A DNA stretch of 64,000 nucleotides from Spinacia oleracea (Eukaryota; Streptophyta; Magnoliopsida; Caryophyllales; Amaranthaceae): the NCBI RefSeq assembly GCF_020520425.1, contig NC_079490.1, positions 50,198,517 through 50,262,516 on the forward strand, in the 5' to 3' direction. The position numbers and the translations under genes are program-made. Below the pieces are notes generated by a model. The model was not told the DNA's origin, ran no database searches, and worked only from the letters and a program-made list of their open reading frames with translations. Position 1 is the stretch's first letter; every line of letters begins with the position of its first letter. Positions 48,750 to 61,500 of this stretch are shown one piece after another.

Positions 48750-49141
48750 TCCCTCTGTCTCTTCTTGTTCTTTACATTTGGTACTATGCACACGATTTAA
48801 CGGTTGATTAATGTGCATTGAGATTCCTCTATTTTTTAATTTAAACAAGGCAAATTACATTTATTTATAATGTTTTCACTTTTATCAAAACTCTGACATT
48901 GAGAAAATGAGAAATATTTAATGTCCCGGTGGAAAAATGTGAGAGATTAAATGCACCAATGAATTTAATTGGTTAAAATAATCTTTAGACATAAATTTTT
49001 CGTCGTGGATACTATGGAGGTAATACTTTTGATAAAATATTAAGGTATTAGTGTGATAATATAAAAAGAAATGTCAAGACTAAAATGAAACACCCGAAAT
49101 AAAAATACGTAAAGAAAAAAAAAAGGAACGGAGGGAAGGAG
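48750..49141. mobile_element. Stowaway-like MITE
   Basis: Left end CTCCCTCTGTCTCTTCTTG; right end GGAACGGAGGGAAGGAG, inverted-repeat related. Flanked by TA (48748-48749 and 49142-49143). 392 bp, non-coding. Confidence 0.65.
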
Positions 49142-49797
49142 TAATAATTATGCATAATATCCCTAATAATTTCTGGCAGCCGGATGACATTTGAAATTAA
49201 AATATACAAATAAGAACAATAGTCTTAATTATCATTGAAAAATAGACATCAGCAATGCAATCATGGAATCAATTAAGTTGAAATCTAACATCAGCATTCC
49301 ATTATTCAACTGTAAGAAAAGCTTTTATAATTTAAACTCTATTTTTATAAGGGAATCTTAAGGTCATTACAATAAATGATCTTTTGGAGTCCTTCTATAG
49401 AATAGTTTAAAATATCCTCTTTTACTATTTATTAAACACTTGAATTAAAAAAAATACAATCAATTACAAACAATACAATCAACTAAAATAGTTTAACTCA
49501 AATTTAAGAATAATAAATTTGACATAAATTTAATTGGAAAGTGTAGCAAATCAAGAAAAAATTAATTCTAACTCAAACTAATATTACCTCAAAGGCTCAA
49601 ATTTGGTTGCACATAAGGTAATTGCTGCAAACTAGTTAAGCACAAATTAAAGCATAATTGCAAATTAGAATCTAAAAAATAATACTCAATCTTGCTTCCA
49701 ATTAAATCAACCATAATTGCCTATTAAAAAACAAATTAGACAAATTTCAATTTATGACTAAGCTACATTTGGGGTAACATTAATTATGCTCTGTTCT

Positions 49798-50083
49798 GTT
49801 TGACTTATTTTGACTTATTTCAGACAAAATAAGTACAGATAAGTTCAGATAATATAATTAAGTTTCACAAAAAGAAGTTTTTTCAGACATTTTCACACAC
49901 AAATAAGTTTATTTCAGACAAAATAAGTTTATTTCAGACAAAATAAGTTTATTTCTAATAAAATAAGTTTATTTCTGATAAAATAAGTTCAGATAAGTTT
50001 TGTTAAGTTCAGTTAAGTTTAGTAAGTTCAGATAAGTTTAGATAATATAAGTTCAGTCAAAATAAGTCCAAAGGAACGGAGGC
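49798..50083. mobile_element. MITE with AAATAAG-rich core
   Basis: GCTCTGTTCTGTTTGACTTA at the left and, inverted, GCCTCCGTTCCTTTGGACTTA at the right. Flanks are TTAATTAT (49790-49797) and TTAATCAT (50084-50091), an 8-bp duplication with one mismatch, suggesting hAT. The core contains four to five copies of an ATAAGTTTATTTC.GA unit (about 49890-50000). Confidence 0.6.
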
Positions 50084-50430
50084 TTAATCATATCCATAAT
50101 CCATGTTAATCGCCTCTCAAGATACTAGCCAATAATTAACATTTTGTCTACTATATAAACCTTACTAAATTCTTCCTCATCTTAATCACTTAAAGTGTTT
50201 ATTTGATCTCTAATGTATATCCATGTTATACATTTACTTTTGAGTATTGGGTATTATTAATTAATATTGATTGTAATTGAATGGCTACTAATTATACAAA
50301 TATAATATTCCTTATTAGTTTTCTTACAATTATACATCATACATTTAGTGGATCTCTATCTATCGTTTCATTTTTTAAGTTTTCAACCTAAAGAATTAAA
50401 GAGTTCAAGAGTACAATAGGTCATTTATTA

Positions 50431-50865
50431 GGCAAATTTGCCAAATACAACCTAATAAAGTTCTCTATTTGCCAATTACAACCTCAAATTTCTAATTTTG
50501 AAAATTACAACCTTAAACTTGTACATCTATTTTAAATTACAACCCGAAACCATTTTCCGGTAAAAATCACCGGAAAATGATGTCATAACGTTATTAAAAA
50601 AAAAATTGAAGTACAAAAAAAAATTATTTTTGGATTATTTTTGTTTTAATTCTTATTTATCGATTTAATTTTTTATAGAAATATGTAACTAATTTTTTTT
50701 AATAACATTATGACATCATCTTCCGGTGATTTTTGCCGGAAAATAATTTCGGGTTGTAATTTAAAATGGATGTATAAGTTTAAGGTTGTAATTAACAAAA
50801 ATAGAAATTTGAGGTTGTAATTGGCAAATATAAAACTTTATTAGGTTGTATTTGGCAAATTTTCC
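50431..50865. mobile_element. Mutator-like MITE with long inverted repeats
   Basis: 435 bp. Ends GGCAAATTTGCCAAATACAA and, inverted, GGAAAATTTGCCAAATACAA; inverted repeats extend ~180 bp on each side around a short AT-rich loop. Flanked by the exact 9-bp duplication CATTTATTA (50422-50430 and 50866-50874), characteristic of MULEs. Non-coding. Confidence 0.88.
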
Positions 50866-50874
50866 CATTTATTA

Positions 50875-51489
50875 TAATAATTTCAAGAGTTCACTCATAA
50901 AATAGAGATTATTTATTCCATTATAATTATTCAATTTCTTTATTTTATTACTAATTTTTTTTGTAGAATCTAAAAAGACGAATATGATTTTTCATGTCAT
51001 TTGCTACTACGATCGGTATAACCTGTTTAACATTATGATCCACATTTCTGCTACAATTTTTTATTTTTTTTAATCATATGTTATTGGTAAATAACTAATG
51101 CGATAAAGATAGTATCATTATCATCAATCATAAAGCATGAATTTGTTCAAACAAATTTTAAAATCATGTACTTCCTAAAACTAAATTATTTATAACTTAT
51201 TGTTGTAAGTACACCGTTAGAAAAAGTTATTGACAATCTAGCATATATCTTTGTTGTCTTTGATATTAACTATCTAGCATCTATAAAATAAGAACAATCT
51301 ATGTGACTAAAGAAATTAGAGTTTTCAATTCATAGATTTTTTTTAATTTACTATTTAAACCTTAATCATGATGAATAATATACCAGTATATATATCACTA
51401 TACTTCAGATAGTTGTTAAAACTTCTATTTGAAGATAAAAATCACATGTTGCATGGGATAGATCTTTAAATCATCTTCTTAACGGATTT
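50875..51489. other. AT-rich intergenic DNA
   Basis: Nothing recognised on either strand. Confidence 0.4.
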
Positions 51490-51720
51490 TTCATGAAATG
51501 CCCCCAAGGTTTGACTTTATTCATCAAATGCCCTCGTAGTTCCAGGTATTCACCATATACCCCTGAGGTTTCATTTTCTTGCATGACTTAGCCCTACCGT
51601 TAAGTGACCGTTAAAAACTTTATTTCACCATATACCCCTGTATTTTTCATAAACTTTATTTCACCATATGCACCTCTGGTTTCTGATACTTTCACCATAT
51701 GCTCACGTGGTATACAATAT
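51490..51720. repeat. degenerate repeat with CACCATATACCCC motifs
   Basis: ATGCCCCCAAGGTTTGAC, then CACCATATACCCCTG twice and CACCATATGC.C twice, separated by TTTATTT. This resembles a decayed MITE terminus with internal repeats. No ends or duplication identified. Confidence 0.4.
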
Positions 51721-52223
51721 TTCATAATCAATAACAAAGGTAGTATTAAACTATTGGTCACTCAAGCTATAAGCATTTGTCTTTCTAAAATTTTCATACT
51801 CCTAGAACACACGTAATAGGGAAACTTCTAAACAAATTGATTTAGCATTCCACCTTTAAAGATTCTAATTAGTACTTCGTAGTAGATAGTCATATAACCA
51901 TACTTACAATTTTATACGAAGTAGGTATTTTGGGTCTTAGTCACATAACTTGGGTTCTAATTTTTGTGGCTCTTTTAAAAAGCATTTACGAGATAAAGTT
52001 TACATTGATGTATGCTAATTCAATTATTGGCTTTAGAAGCATCATCATTCATCATCAACATTTCCAGGCTCCCAGCAATAGTGCCTCAATTAGGACATGT
52101 TTTTGTTACCATCACCATCACCATCACCGTCACCAATTCACTCTCAAACAAACTGATCGAAATGGAGTAGTCAAGAACAAAAGCATTTTAGATTAACCTC
52201 TGAATGACAAATTTAAAACTACA
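51721..52223. other. intergenic DNA with CAC/CAT microsatellite
   Basis: A (CATCAC)n tract near 52108-52134 creates an apparent poly-His frame that has no other support. Nothing else recognised. Confidence 0.4.
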
Positions 52224-53216
52224 TGTAGGGGAATACAGTTAAAACATACTAACATGTGCGGAACAATCCCCAAAGTCAGGAAGCATGTATAAAGCACAGA
52301 TTAATTAAGCAAACTTACATTCGAAGCGTGTTTTCCCTAGTTTATCGATTCACGAACACAAACAACGAACTCCAATTGTCGTTCCTCTATTTGGTTCACC
52401 GACACGTTCAGATCCGTCTTGAGATTCGTAGCTTAGACAATACTCAAGAGTTTTTAGCTTTTGGGAAGAACGGTAGGGACGGAGGCAAAACTGAACTTAC
52501 GTAGTTTTGGAAATAGTCTAGGGTTGGAAAAACATAAGTGTGTGTTGGTGTGTTATAACCCTAAGGTTATAACATGACCGGCCAAGGCACAAGGCCTCAA
52601 CCGGCCACACACACGCACCACGAGCAGCACGCGGGTATCGTAGTTGTGGGCCTTGGGCCTCGCTGCTTTGTCTGCTGCCTTGCTGCTCTCCGCGCGCGCA
52701 CATGGCCACGCCTTGCGGGATGGCTCCTCGCTGTAGGCGAGCTACTGGCTCGTTGGGCCTTGCGCGCATGTGCGATTGGCTCGATGGGCCGGCAGCTTCG
52801 TCTCGGCTCGTATTCGCGACCAACGCCTTACGGCTATTATTTATATTATCGTACTTGACGAATCATCGTCGTACGATACAATTATTCGTTTTTCCTAGTT
52901 TACGAATATTCGCGATACGATAACGATTTCGATCCAACTTCATATCGTATATTTATGTTCCGAACTAATTCCCGAAAAGATATTAAATGAATTTCCGATT
53001 CATTTAATCCGTTGATCTGTTACATGCCATTGGTGTGACGTTATAGGTTCAGTCAAGAGTAAACTGTGAGCCTAATATAGATTAGAACTCACTGATCAAA
53101 AGTATTTCTCCAGCTAGCTGTTCTGATCACTTGATCTCACTGAATCAATTGTTCGTAATTAATCTGAACCTTGGTATTAGACTAATGCACCTTGGGTGAA
53201 GGACACATTTCCTTCA
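52224..53216 (-). repeat. 3' LTR of Copia element A (minus strand)
   Basis: Plus-strand limits TGTAGGGGAATAC...CATTTCCTTCA, 993 bp. Next to it at 53217 is GTCTCCCACTTGTC, the inverted polypurine tract shared with the B and nested elements. The GC-rich block at 52560-52820 parallels the other LTRs. The low-coordinate boundary rests on alignment to the B LTR and a TG dinucleotide, so it is approximate. Confidence 0.65.
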
Positions 53217-54058
53217 GTCTCCCACTTGTCATTCAGACAAGTGTGCATTCACATTCCTCTGTCGCTTAGTGTTACTTGCTGAACATAAGGTAAGATCCAA
53301 GCCATCCTTATTAGGTCCAGAAGTGTTTCTCGGATTACTGAGTTCAACTGTTAAACTTTTACAGAAGGTTAAGCCTTAACCATTCTGAGCACGGCCATGC
53401 ATTTTCACAGTATCTAACTCTCCGAGTGGCCTTGTTACACAACAACACCATATCCTATCAAAGATAGGAGGACAATCCATTCTTGCAATCTATGAATACT
53501 CACTTTGATTCATAGTATGCCCAATAACTGCTTTTATAGCCTCCTTTTACAGTGCGATGTTTTGCGAGCGTTAGAGCGAACTAATTCTCAAACGAGCAAT
53601 CATAATTACTCATGTTCTGAGGAATGGTTCTAATCACCATTAATGAGAACTGCTTATGACATGACTTTAATCTCTTAAAGTGTTCTCATGGTCAATCTGA
53701 ATACAAGATCCAATAAGTATCTATGCAAAATATTTTGACATCCAGTTAATCTAGTTCAAGAAACCGAACTACAAATCTACTTGCAATCTAATCTTCATTA
53801 GTCATAGGCCGTCCACCTTTCAATGACCTAGATTAGGGATCCTTTGTGACTTCAATATTCAAGTTCACTTATGGGTGTTTCTTTGTCGAAGAATCCATCT
53901 TGACATCCCATTTGAATGTTTTCAATCACTTGGACTTTTAATTTAATACTAAACCAAATTAAATGAATACGAAATAAAGAATTTCATAAATATGAAATGG
54001 TTAAACCAATTGTTTTAAACACATATCTAACAGATGTTCTAAAACAAAAGTTAGAAAA
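53217..54058 (-). other. 3' untranslated region of Copia A
   Basis: Between pol and LTR, minus strand. Resembles the equivalent stretch of Copia B (57682-58547), for example GAACATAAGGTAAGA and TTTATAGCCTCCTTTTAC. No gene. Confidence 0.6.
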
Positions 54059-56295
54059 TCAAAGCCATTCTCCAACATGCTTGATTCCCATGGTTGCTAC
54101 ATGTGCGTTGTGCTTCACTTGTGGCAACGGTTTAGTCAATGGATTCGCGATGTTGTCGTCAGTTCCAACCTTGCAAATCTCGATTTCTTTCCTTTCAACG
54201 ATTTCTCGAAGTATGTGATATCACCGCAGTACGTGCTTGGACTTCTGGTGGCTCATAGGCTCCTTTGCTTGGGCAATGGCTCCGCTATTGTCGCAATACA
54301 AAGCCATTGGTCCTTTAATGGAGGGGACAACCCCAAGTTCTTCGATGAACTTCCGAATCCAAACAGCTTCCTTTGCTGCTTATGAGGAAATAATGTACTC
54401 GGCTTCAGTTGTAGAATCTGCAATAGTGCTTTGCTTAGCACTTTTCCAGCTTACTGTTCCGCCATTGAGGCAGAACATAAAACCAGACTATGATCTAAAA
54501 TCATATATGTTGGTTTGAAATCTTGCGTCCGTATATCCTTTAACAATCAACTCATCTGTACCACCATAGACCAGAAGCTGATCCTTAGTCCTTTTCAGGT
54601 ACTTTAGGATATTCTTGGCAGCAGTCCAATGCGCCTCACCTGGGTCTGACTGGTACCTGCTCGTTGCACTAAGTGCGAACGAAACATCTGGCCTTGTACA
54701 AATCATAGCATACATGATGGATCCAATAGCCGAAGCGTATGGAATTCCACTCATCTTTCTACGCTCATCAGATGTCTTGAGACACTGAGTCTTTCTTAGA
54801 TATGTGCCATGTGTCATGGGTAGATGGCCTCTCTTGGCTTCCATCATATTGAACCTAGCTAGCACTTTGTCAATGTAAGTGCTCAAGCTTAGTCCAATCA
54901 TCCTTTTAGATCTATCCCTATAGATCTTGATGCCCAATATGTAATGTGCCTCTCCTAAGTCTTTCATTGAGAAACACTTTCCAAGCCAAGTCTTTACAGA
55001 CTCCAGCATAGGAATTTCATTTCCAATAAGCAGTATGTCGTCTACATACAAGACTAGGAGTGCAATTTTACTCCCACTAACTTTCTTGTATACACAAGAT
55101 TCGTCCTGATTCTTGATGAAGCCAAAATTATTGACTGCTTCATCAAATCGTTTATTCCAGCTCCTTGATGCCTGCTTTAATCCATAGATGGATTTCTTAA
55201 GCTTGCATACCTTTCCTTGATTCTTTTGATCGACAAAACCCTCCGGTTGTGTCATAAACACAATCTCTTCAAGAACACCATTCAAGAAGGCAGTTTTGAC
55301 ATCCATTTGCCATATTTCATAGTCATGAAACGTGGCAATCGCAAGGATTATCCGAATAGACTTAAGCATAACGACTGGAGAAAAGGTTTCATCGTAGTCA
55401 ACGCCGTGAACTTGCCTGTAGCCTTTTGCCACCAATCTACCCTTGTATATGTATACAATTTCATCCTCGTCTTTCTTCAATTTGAAGACCCATTTGCATC
55501 CGATAGGTGTAAACCCATCCGGCAAATCTACCAAATCCCAAACTTGATTTTCAGACATGGAGTCAATCTCAGATTTCATGGCCTCCAACCATTTAGTGGA
55601 GCTTGGGCTCGTCATAGCCTGCTTGTAGGTCATAGGTTCATCACTATCTAATATGAGAACATCTAAGTTTTCATTCAAGATGACGCCTATGCATCTGTCC
55701 GGCTGAACCTTAGTTCTATGTGACCTACGGGGGGTAACAACGTCTTGAGGAACTACTCCCACTGCCTCTTCTAAAGGCCTTCGAGGTTATTAACCTTGAA
55801 CTGCTTCTAAAGAATTCTTGGTTCGTTGTTCGTCTCGAATCTCTTCGAAATCTATTATTCTCCCACTTGTCAATTTGGAAATATGATTTCTTTCCAAAAA
55901 GACACAGTAACAAGCAACGAATACTTTGTTCTCTGACTTGTTGAAGTAATACCCCTTTGTTTCTTTTGGATACCCAACGAAGAAACATTTTTCAGATTTT
56001 AGTTTGAGCTTCTCCGAAGTTAATCGCTTGACATATGATTCGCAACCCCAAATCTTTAGAAAAAACAACTTTGGAAGTTTCCCAGTCCATAATTCGTATG
56101 GAATCTTTTCAACAGCTTTTGACAGAGCACGATTCAGTGTGAGTGCTGATGTTTGCAACGCATGTCCCCAAAATTGTAACGGAAGTTCGGCTTGACCCAT
56201 CATTGACCTGACCATATCGAGTAAGGTCATGTTTCTCCGTTCCGACACTCCATTCCATTGAGGTGTCCCCAGAGCAGTCAATTCAGAAAGAATAC
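54059..56295 (-). pseudogene. Copia A pol fragment, integrase to RNase H, with stops
   Basis: A single minus-strand frame from the end of the integrase core (LGTPQWNGVSERRN, with the catalytic Glu) through reverse transcriptase (GCKWVFKLKKDED, YVDDILLIGNEI) to the RNase H tail ending at TGA 54059-54061. In-frame stops lie at 55790-55792, 55787-55789, 54488-54490 (TAG where B has Gln in RSQSGF) and 54380-54382. The KARLVAKGYR motif is KGRLVAKGYR. Element B inserted inside the integrase region at 56296, so the 5' half of A lies beyond the right edge. Non-functional. Confidence 0.88.
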
Positions 56296-57681
56296 TGTGA
56301 GGTTATGGTACATATGACAATTCATAAATCATGCGGAAAAACCATTTAGCCAGGAATACATATTATTTACACATAATCATATAGCATAGTTTAGATGCAT
56401 ACTCTTTGTTGCGTGCCTTCCCTAGCTGCGCCCGAACCGAACAAGAACAAGTCTTTAGGACTCCAAGTGTCGTCCCTCCGTAGATAGTCCACAGCACGTC
56501 CGGATCCGCCTTAAGATTGACCAACTAGAATCGCCCTTAAGGTACTAATAATTTCGGCACTTTTAGGCAAGAAATGTGTCTGAATTTTTCTCTCAAAAAC
56601 TCACTTTGAATACTTGAAAACTAGTTATAAATTGTGAACCCAGGCCACATATTTATAGGGGTATGGAAAGAGAATTGGAATCCTATTAGGATACGAATTA
56701 ATTAAAATTAGAATCCTAATGAAACTCTTATTTAATTAATTTATCAAATAGAATTAGGAATTTAATCATTAAACGAATCCTGTACGTTTTAGGTTTCGTA
56801 TGTGAACACAAACACCCACGCAAGCACAGCAGCCCACGAGGGGCGCCATGCGCGCGCGCGCACAGCCCGAGCATCGCAGCCCACGACTGCCGCAGCCTTG
56901 GGCGCGCGCTGGGCCTGCCTTGCGTTGGGCCTGGCGCAGCCTTGGGCTGGCGTGTTGTGGCGCGCGTTTCCCTTGCTGGACGTGGGCCTGGCTTCGTGCT
57001 GGGCCTTCGTCTAGCAAGCTCGTCCGATGCTAATTCGTACGACGCGCTTCCGATTAATTTTCCGATTCCGGAATTCATTTCCGATACGAACAATATTTAA
57101 CATTTCCGATTCCGGAATTAATTTCCGTTTCGAACAAATATTTAATATTTCCGTTTCCGGAATTATTTTCCGATTCCGATAATATTTCCGATTCAGACAA
57201 TATTTCCGTTTCCGGCAATATTTCCGATTCCGACAATATTTCTATTTCCGATAATATTTCCCGATACGTACCATGTTTTCGTTTCCGGCAACATCTACGA
57301 CTTGGATAATATTTATATTTCCGATACGATCCATATTTCCGTTTCCGGCAATATCATCGTTTCCGGAGTATTCATTTCTTGCCTGTGACGATCTCAGCTC
57401 CTACTGAAACCAAGATCCGTCGATTCCGAATATCCATAGATGGAGTATTTAATGCCATTAAATACTTGATCCGTTTACGTACTATTTGTGTGACCCTACG
57501 GGTTCAGTCAAGAGTAAGCTGTGGATTAATATCATTAATTCCACTTGAACTGAAGCGGCCTCTAGCTAGGCATTCAGCTCACTTGATCTCACTGAATTAT
57601 TAACTTGTTAATTAATACTGAACCGCATTTATTAGACTTATCATTGAATGCATACTTGGACCAAGGGCATTATTTCCTTCA
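56296..57681 (-). repeat. 3' LTR of Copia element B (minus strand)
   Basis: 1,386 bp; plus-strand limits TGTGAGGTTATGG...ATTTCCTTCA. Clearly homologous along its length to the LTRs at 11002 and 19991 (inverted), including the CGGAAATATT tract (57060-57370) and GC-rich block (56830-57010). The 5-bp duplication cannot be checked because the other end of B is outside; the candidate is AATAC at 56291-56295. Confidence 0.85.
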
Positions 57682-58547
57682 GTCTCCCACTTGTCCTTAG
57701 GGACAAGTGTGCATTTCCTAATTCCTTTGTCGCTCGATGCTTGCTCTTGAACATAAGGTAAGAGTTGTCATCCTTATTATGTCCAGAGGTGTTCCTCGGT
57801 TTCAGAGTTCAACTGATCAAATAAACAGATAATCATAGCCTATGATTCATCCGAGCACGGCCATGCATTTCACAGTTTCTAGCTCTCCGAGTGGCCTTGT
57901 ACAACTTTTAAGCATCTCATCCCGATTTATGGGAGGACAATCCCAATCTTGCGATCTTGAGATTAGACTTCGTTTGATAGGTGATTACCTGAGCGTTGCC
58001 TTTATAGCCTCCTTTTACGGTGCGACGGTTGGTCAACGTCAAAGCAACCAGTTCTCAAACAAGTAATCTCAAATCACTCAGGTATTGAGGATTTAGTGTC
58101 TAATAATTTTTAATGAAATTTACTTATGACAGATTTTCATCTCTTACAGTAAAGTTTCATAGGTCTAGTCCGATACTAGTCTTCCCAAAGTAAGTATCTA
58201 TGCACATGAATATGACATTTCCATGTCCACATAGTTCAAGAAACAGAACTACTAGTCATCTTGCGTTCTAATCGTCTAACGTTTTCTATGCGTCCAATTT
58301 TATAGAAAACTCCGACTAGGGACCATTTTCAACCTTTGACATTCAAGTTCACTTGATAGACATTTCTTAGTCACAGGACTGGTCCTGACAGTCTATCTTG
58401 AATATATTGTCAAATTGAAGGGACTCATCATTTAATAAACCAAAAATTAAATGGAAAAATGAATTCTTTTCATTTATTGTGAATGATTAACCAATAATGT
58501 TTTACAAAGATTTAAACTCTAAAACTTTAAAACATTAAACAGAGACA
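57682..58547 (-). other. polypurine tract and 3' untranslated region of Copia B
   Basis: Minus strand CTAAGGACAAGTGGGAGAC next to the LTR is the polypurine tract. The rest, matching 19100-19990 of the nested element, is non-coding. Confidence 0.7.
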
Positions 58548-61500
58548 TCAAAGCCATTCTCCAATATGCTTGATTCCTATAGCTGCAGTGTGCGAGTTGT
58601 GCTTCGCCTGCGGCAGAGGTTTAGTCAATGGATCTGATATGTTGTCATCAGTTCCAATTTTGCTTATCTCGACTTCTTTTCTTTCAACGAACTCTCGTAG
58701 AAGGTGAAATCTACGAAGTACATGCTTGACTCTCTGGTGGTGTCTAGGCTCCTTTGCCTGTGCGATAGCTCCGTTATTATCACAATACAGGGCTATTGGT
58801 CCTTTAATGGAGGGGACTACACCAAGTTCACCTATGAACTTCCTTAGCTATATAGCTTCCTTTGCTGCTTCATGTGCAGCAATGTACTCCGCTTCAGTTG
58901 TAGAATCCGCAATGGTGCTTTGCTTAGCACTTTTCCAGCTTACTGCTCCTCCGTTGAGGCAGAAGACAAACCCAGACTGTGATCTGAAATCATCTTTGTC
59001 GGTTTGGAAACTTGCGTCCGTATAGCCTTTAACAATTAATTCATTATCTCCACCATAGACCAGGAAGTCATCTTTGTGCCTTTTCAGGTACTTCAGAATA
59101 TTCTTGGCAGCAGTCCAATGCGCCTCCCCTGGGTCTGACTGGTATCTGCTTGTAGCACTGAGTGCATACGCAACATCCGGGCGTGTACATATCATAGCAT
59201 ACATTATTGAACCAATCAATGATGCATATGGAATCCCATTCATTCGTCTACGCTCATCAAGTGTTTTTGGGCACTGAGTCTTGCTTAGAGTCATTCCATG
59301 AGACATGGGTAGGTAGCCTCGCTTGGAGTCCGCCATCTTGAACCTATCAAGCACCTTATTGATATAAGTGCTTTGACTAAGTCCAATCATCCTTTTAGAT
59401 CTATCTCTGTAAATCTTGATGCCCAATATGTACTGTGCTTCTCCTAGATCTTTCATCGAAAAACATTTCCCAAGCCAAATCTTGACAGAGTTCAACATAG
59501 GAATGTCATTTCCGATAAGTAATATGTCGTCGACATATAATACTAGGAAAGAAATTTTGCTCCCACTGACCTTCTTGTATACACAAGATTCGTCTGCGTT
59601 CTTGATGAAACCAAAGTCACTGACTGCTTCATCAAAACGTATATTCCAGCTCCTGGATGCTTGCTTCAATCCGTAGATTGACTTCTTTAGCTTGCATACC
59701 TTTTTAGCATTCTTTGGATCCTCAAAACCTTCAGGCTGTGTCATAAACACAGTTTCTGTTAAAAAGCCGTTTAAGAAAGCAGTTTTGACATCCATCTGCC
59801 ATATTTCGTAATCGTAATATGCAGCGATTGCTAACATTATCCGAATAGACTTTAGCATTGCAACTGGTGAAAAGGTTTCGTCGTAATCCACACCGTGGAC
59901 TTGCCTGTAACCTTTTGCAACCAATCTAGCTTTGAAAACTTCAAGTTTCCCATCCTTGTCCTTTTTCAGTTTGAAAACCCATTTGCTTCCAATGGCTTGG
60001 TAGCCATCTGGCAAATCGACCAAATCCCATACTTGGTTTTCAGACATGGAGTCTAATTCAGATTGCATGGCTTCTTGCCATTGCTTGGAGCTAGGGCTCG
60101 TCATAGCTTGTTTGTAAGTCGCAGGTTCATCACTTTCAAGTAATAGAACGTCATAGCTCTCGTTCGTCAAAATACCTAAGTACCTTTCCGGTTGAGATCT
60201 ATATCTTTGCGATCTACGCGGGGTAACATTTCTAGTTTGACCATGATTCTCACCAGATTCTTCTAAAGATCTCTGAGTTTCATCCTGAATGTCATCTTGA
60301 GCATTCTCTAGAGTTTGTTGTTCGACTCGAATTTCTTCGAGGTCTACTTTTCTCCCACTTGTCATTTTGGAAATGTGATCTTTCTCCAAAAAGACACCAT
60401 CTCGAGCAACAAATACCTTGTTCTCAGATGTATTGTAGAAGTAATACCCCTTTGTTTCCTTTGGATAGCCCACAAGGATACATTTGTCAGATTTTGGATG
60501 AAGTTTGTCTGAATTTAATCGTTTGACGTATACTTCACATCCCCAAATCTTAAGAAAAGACACATTTGGAGGCTTTCCAAACCATAATTCGTATGGAGTC
60601 TTTTCGACAGCTTTAGACGGAGCTCTATTTATAGTGAGTGCAGCTGTATTTAGTGCATGTCCCCAAAATTCTAATGGAAGTTTGGCCTGACCCATCATTG
60701 ACCTGACCATGTCTAGCAAGGTTCTGTTCCTCCGTTCCGACACACCGTTCCATTGTGGTGTTCCAGGAGGAGTCAATTCTGATAGAATTCCACATTCTTT
60801 CAGATGGTCATCAAATTCATAGCTCAGATATTCACCGCCTCTATCAGACCGCAGTGCCTTAATCTTCTTGCCTAATTGATTCTCTACTTCACTCTGAAAT
60901 TCCTTGAATTTGTCAAAGGATTCAGACTTATGCTTCATTAGGTAGACATAACCATATCTACTGAAGTCATCAGTGAAAGTGATAAAGTAGCTGAAACCAC
61001 CTCTAGCATTTGTACTCATTGGTCCACATACATCTGTATGGATTAAACCCAATAGTTCATTTGCTCTTTCTCCAACTTTGGAGAAAGGTTGCTTTGTAAT
61101 TTTGCCAAGTAAACATGATTCGCATTTACCATAATCCTCTAAGTCAAATGGTTCTAGAATTCCTTCCTTTTGAAGTCTTTCTAAGCGTTTCAAGTTTATA
61201 TGGCCTAATCGACAATGCCACAGATAGGTGAGATCTGAATCATCCTTTTTGGCCCTTTTGGTATTTATGTTATATACTTGTTTGTCGTGATCTAATAAAT
61301 AAAGTCCATTGACTAATCTAGCAGATCCATAAAACATCTCTTTAAAATAAAACGAACAACTATTGTCTTTTATTAAAAAGGAAAATCCCTTAGCATCTAA
61401 GCAAGAAACTGAAATGATGTTTTTAGTAAGACTTGGAACATGGAAACATTCTTCCAGTTCCAAAACTAGCCCGGAGGGCAACGACAAATAGTAAGTTCCT

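Noticed and set aside
51930..52196. 88-codon frame with a poly-His stretch
   Set aside because: Produced by a CAC/CAT microsatellite; no homology or gene context.
58848..58850. Programmed stop-codon readthrough in Copia B
   Set aside because: The stop lies late in RNase H rather than at a gag/pol junction and lacks the known CARYYA context; a point mutation is simpler.
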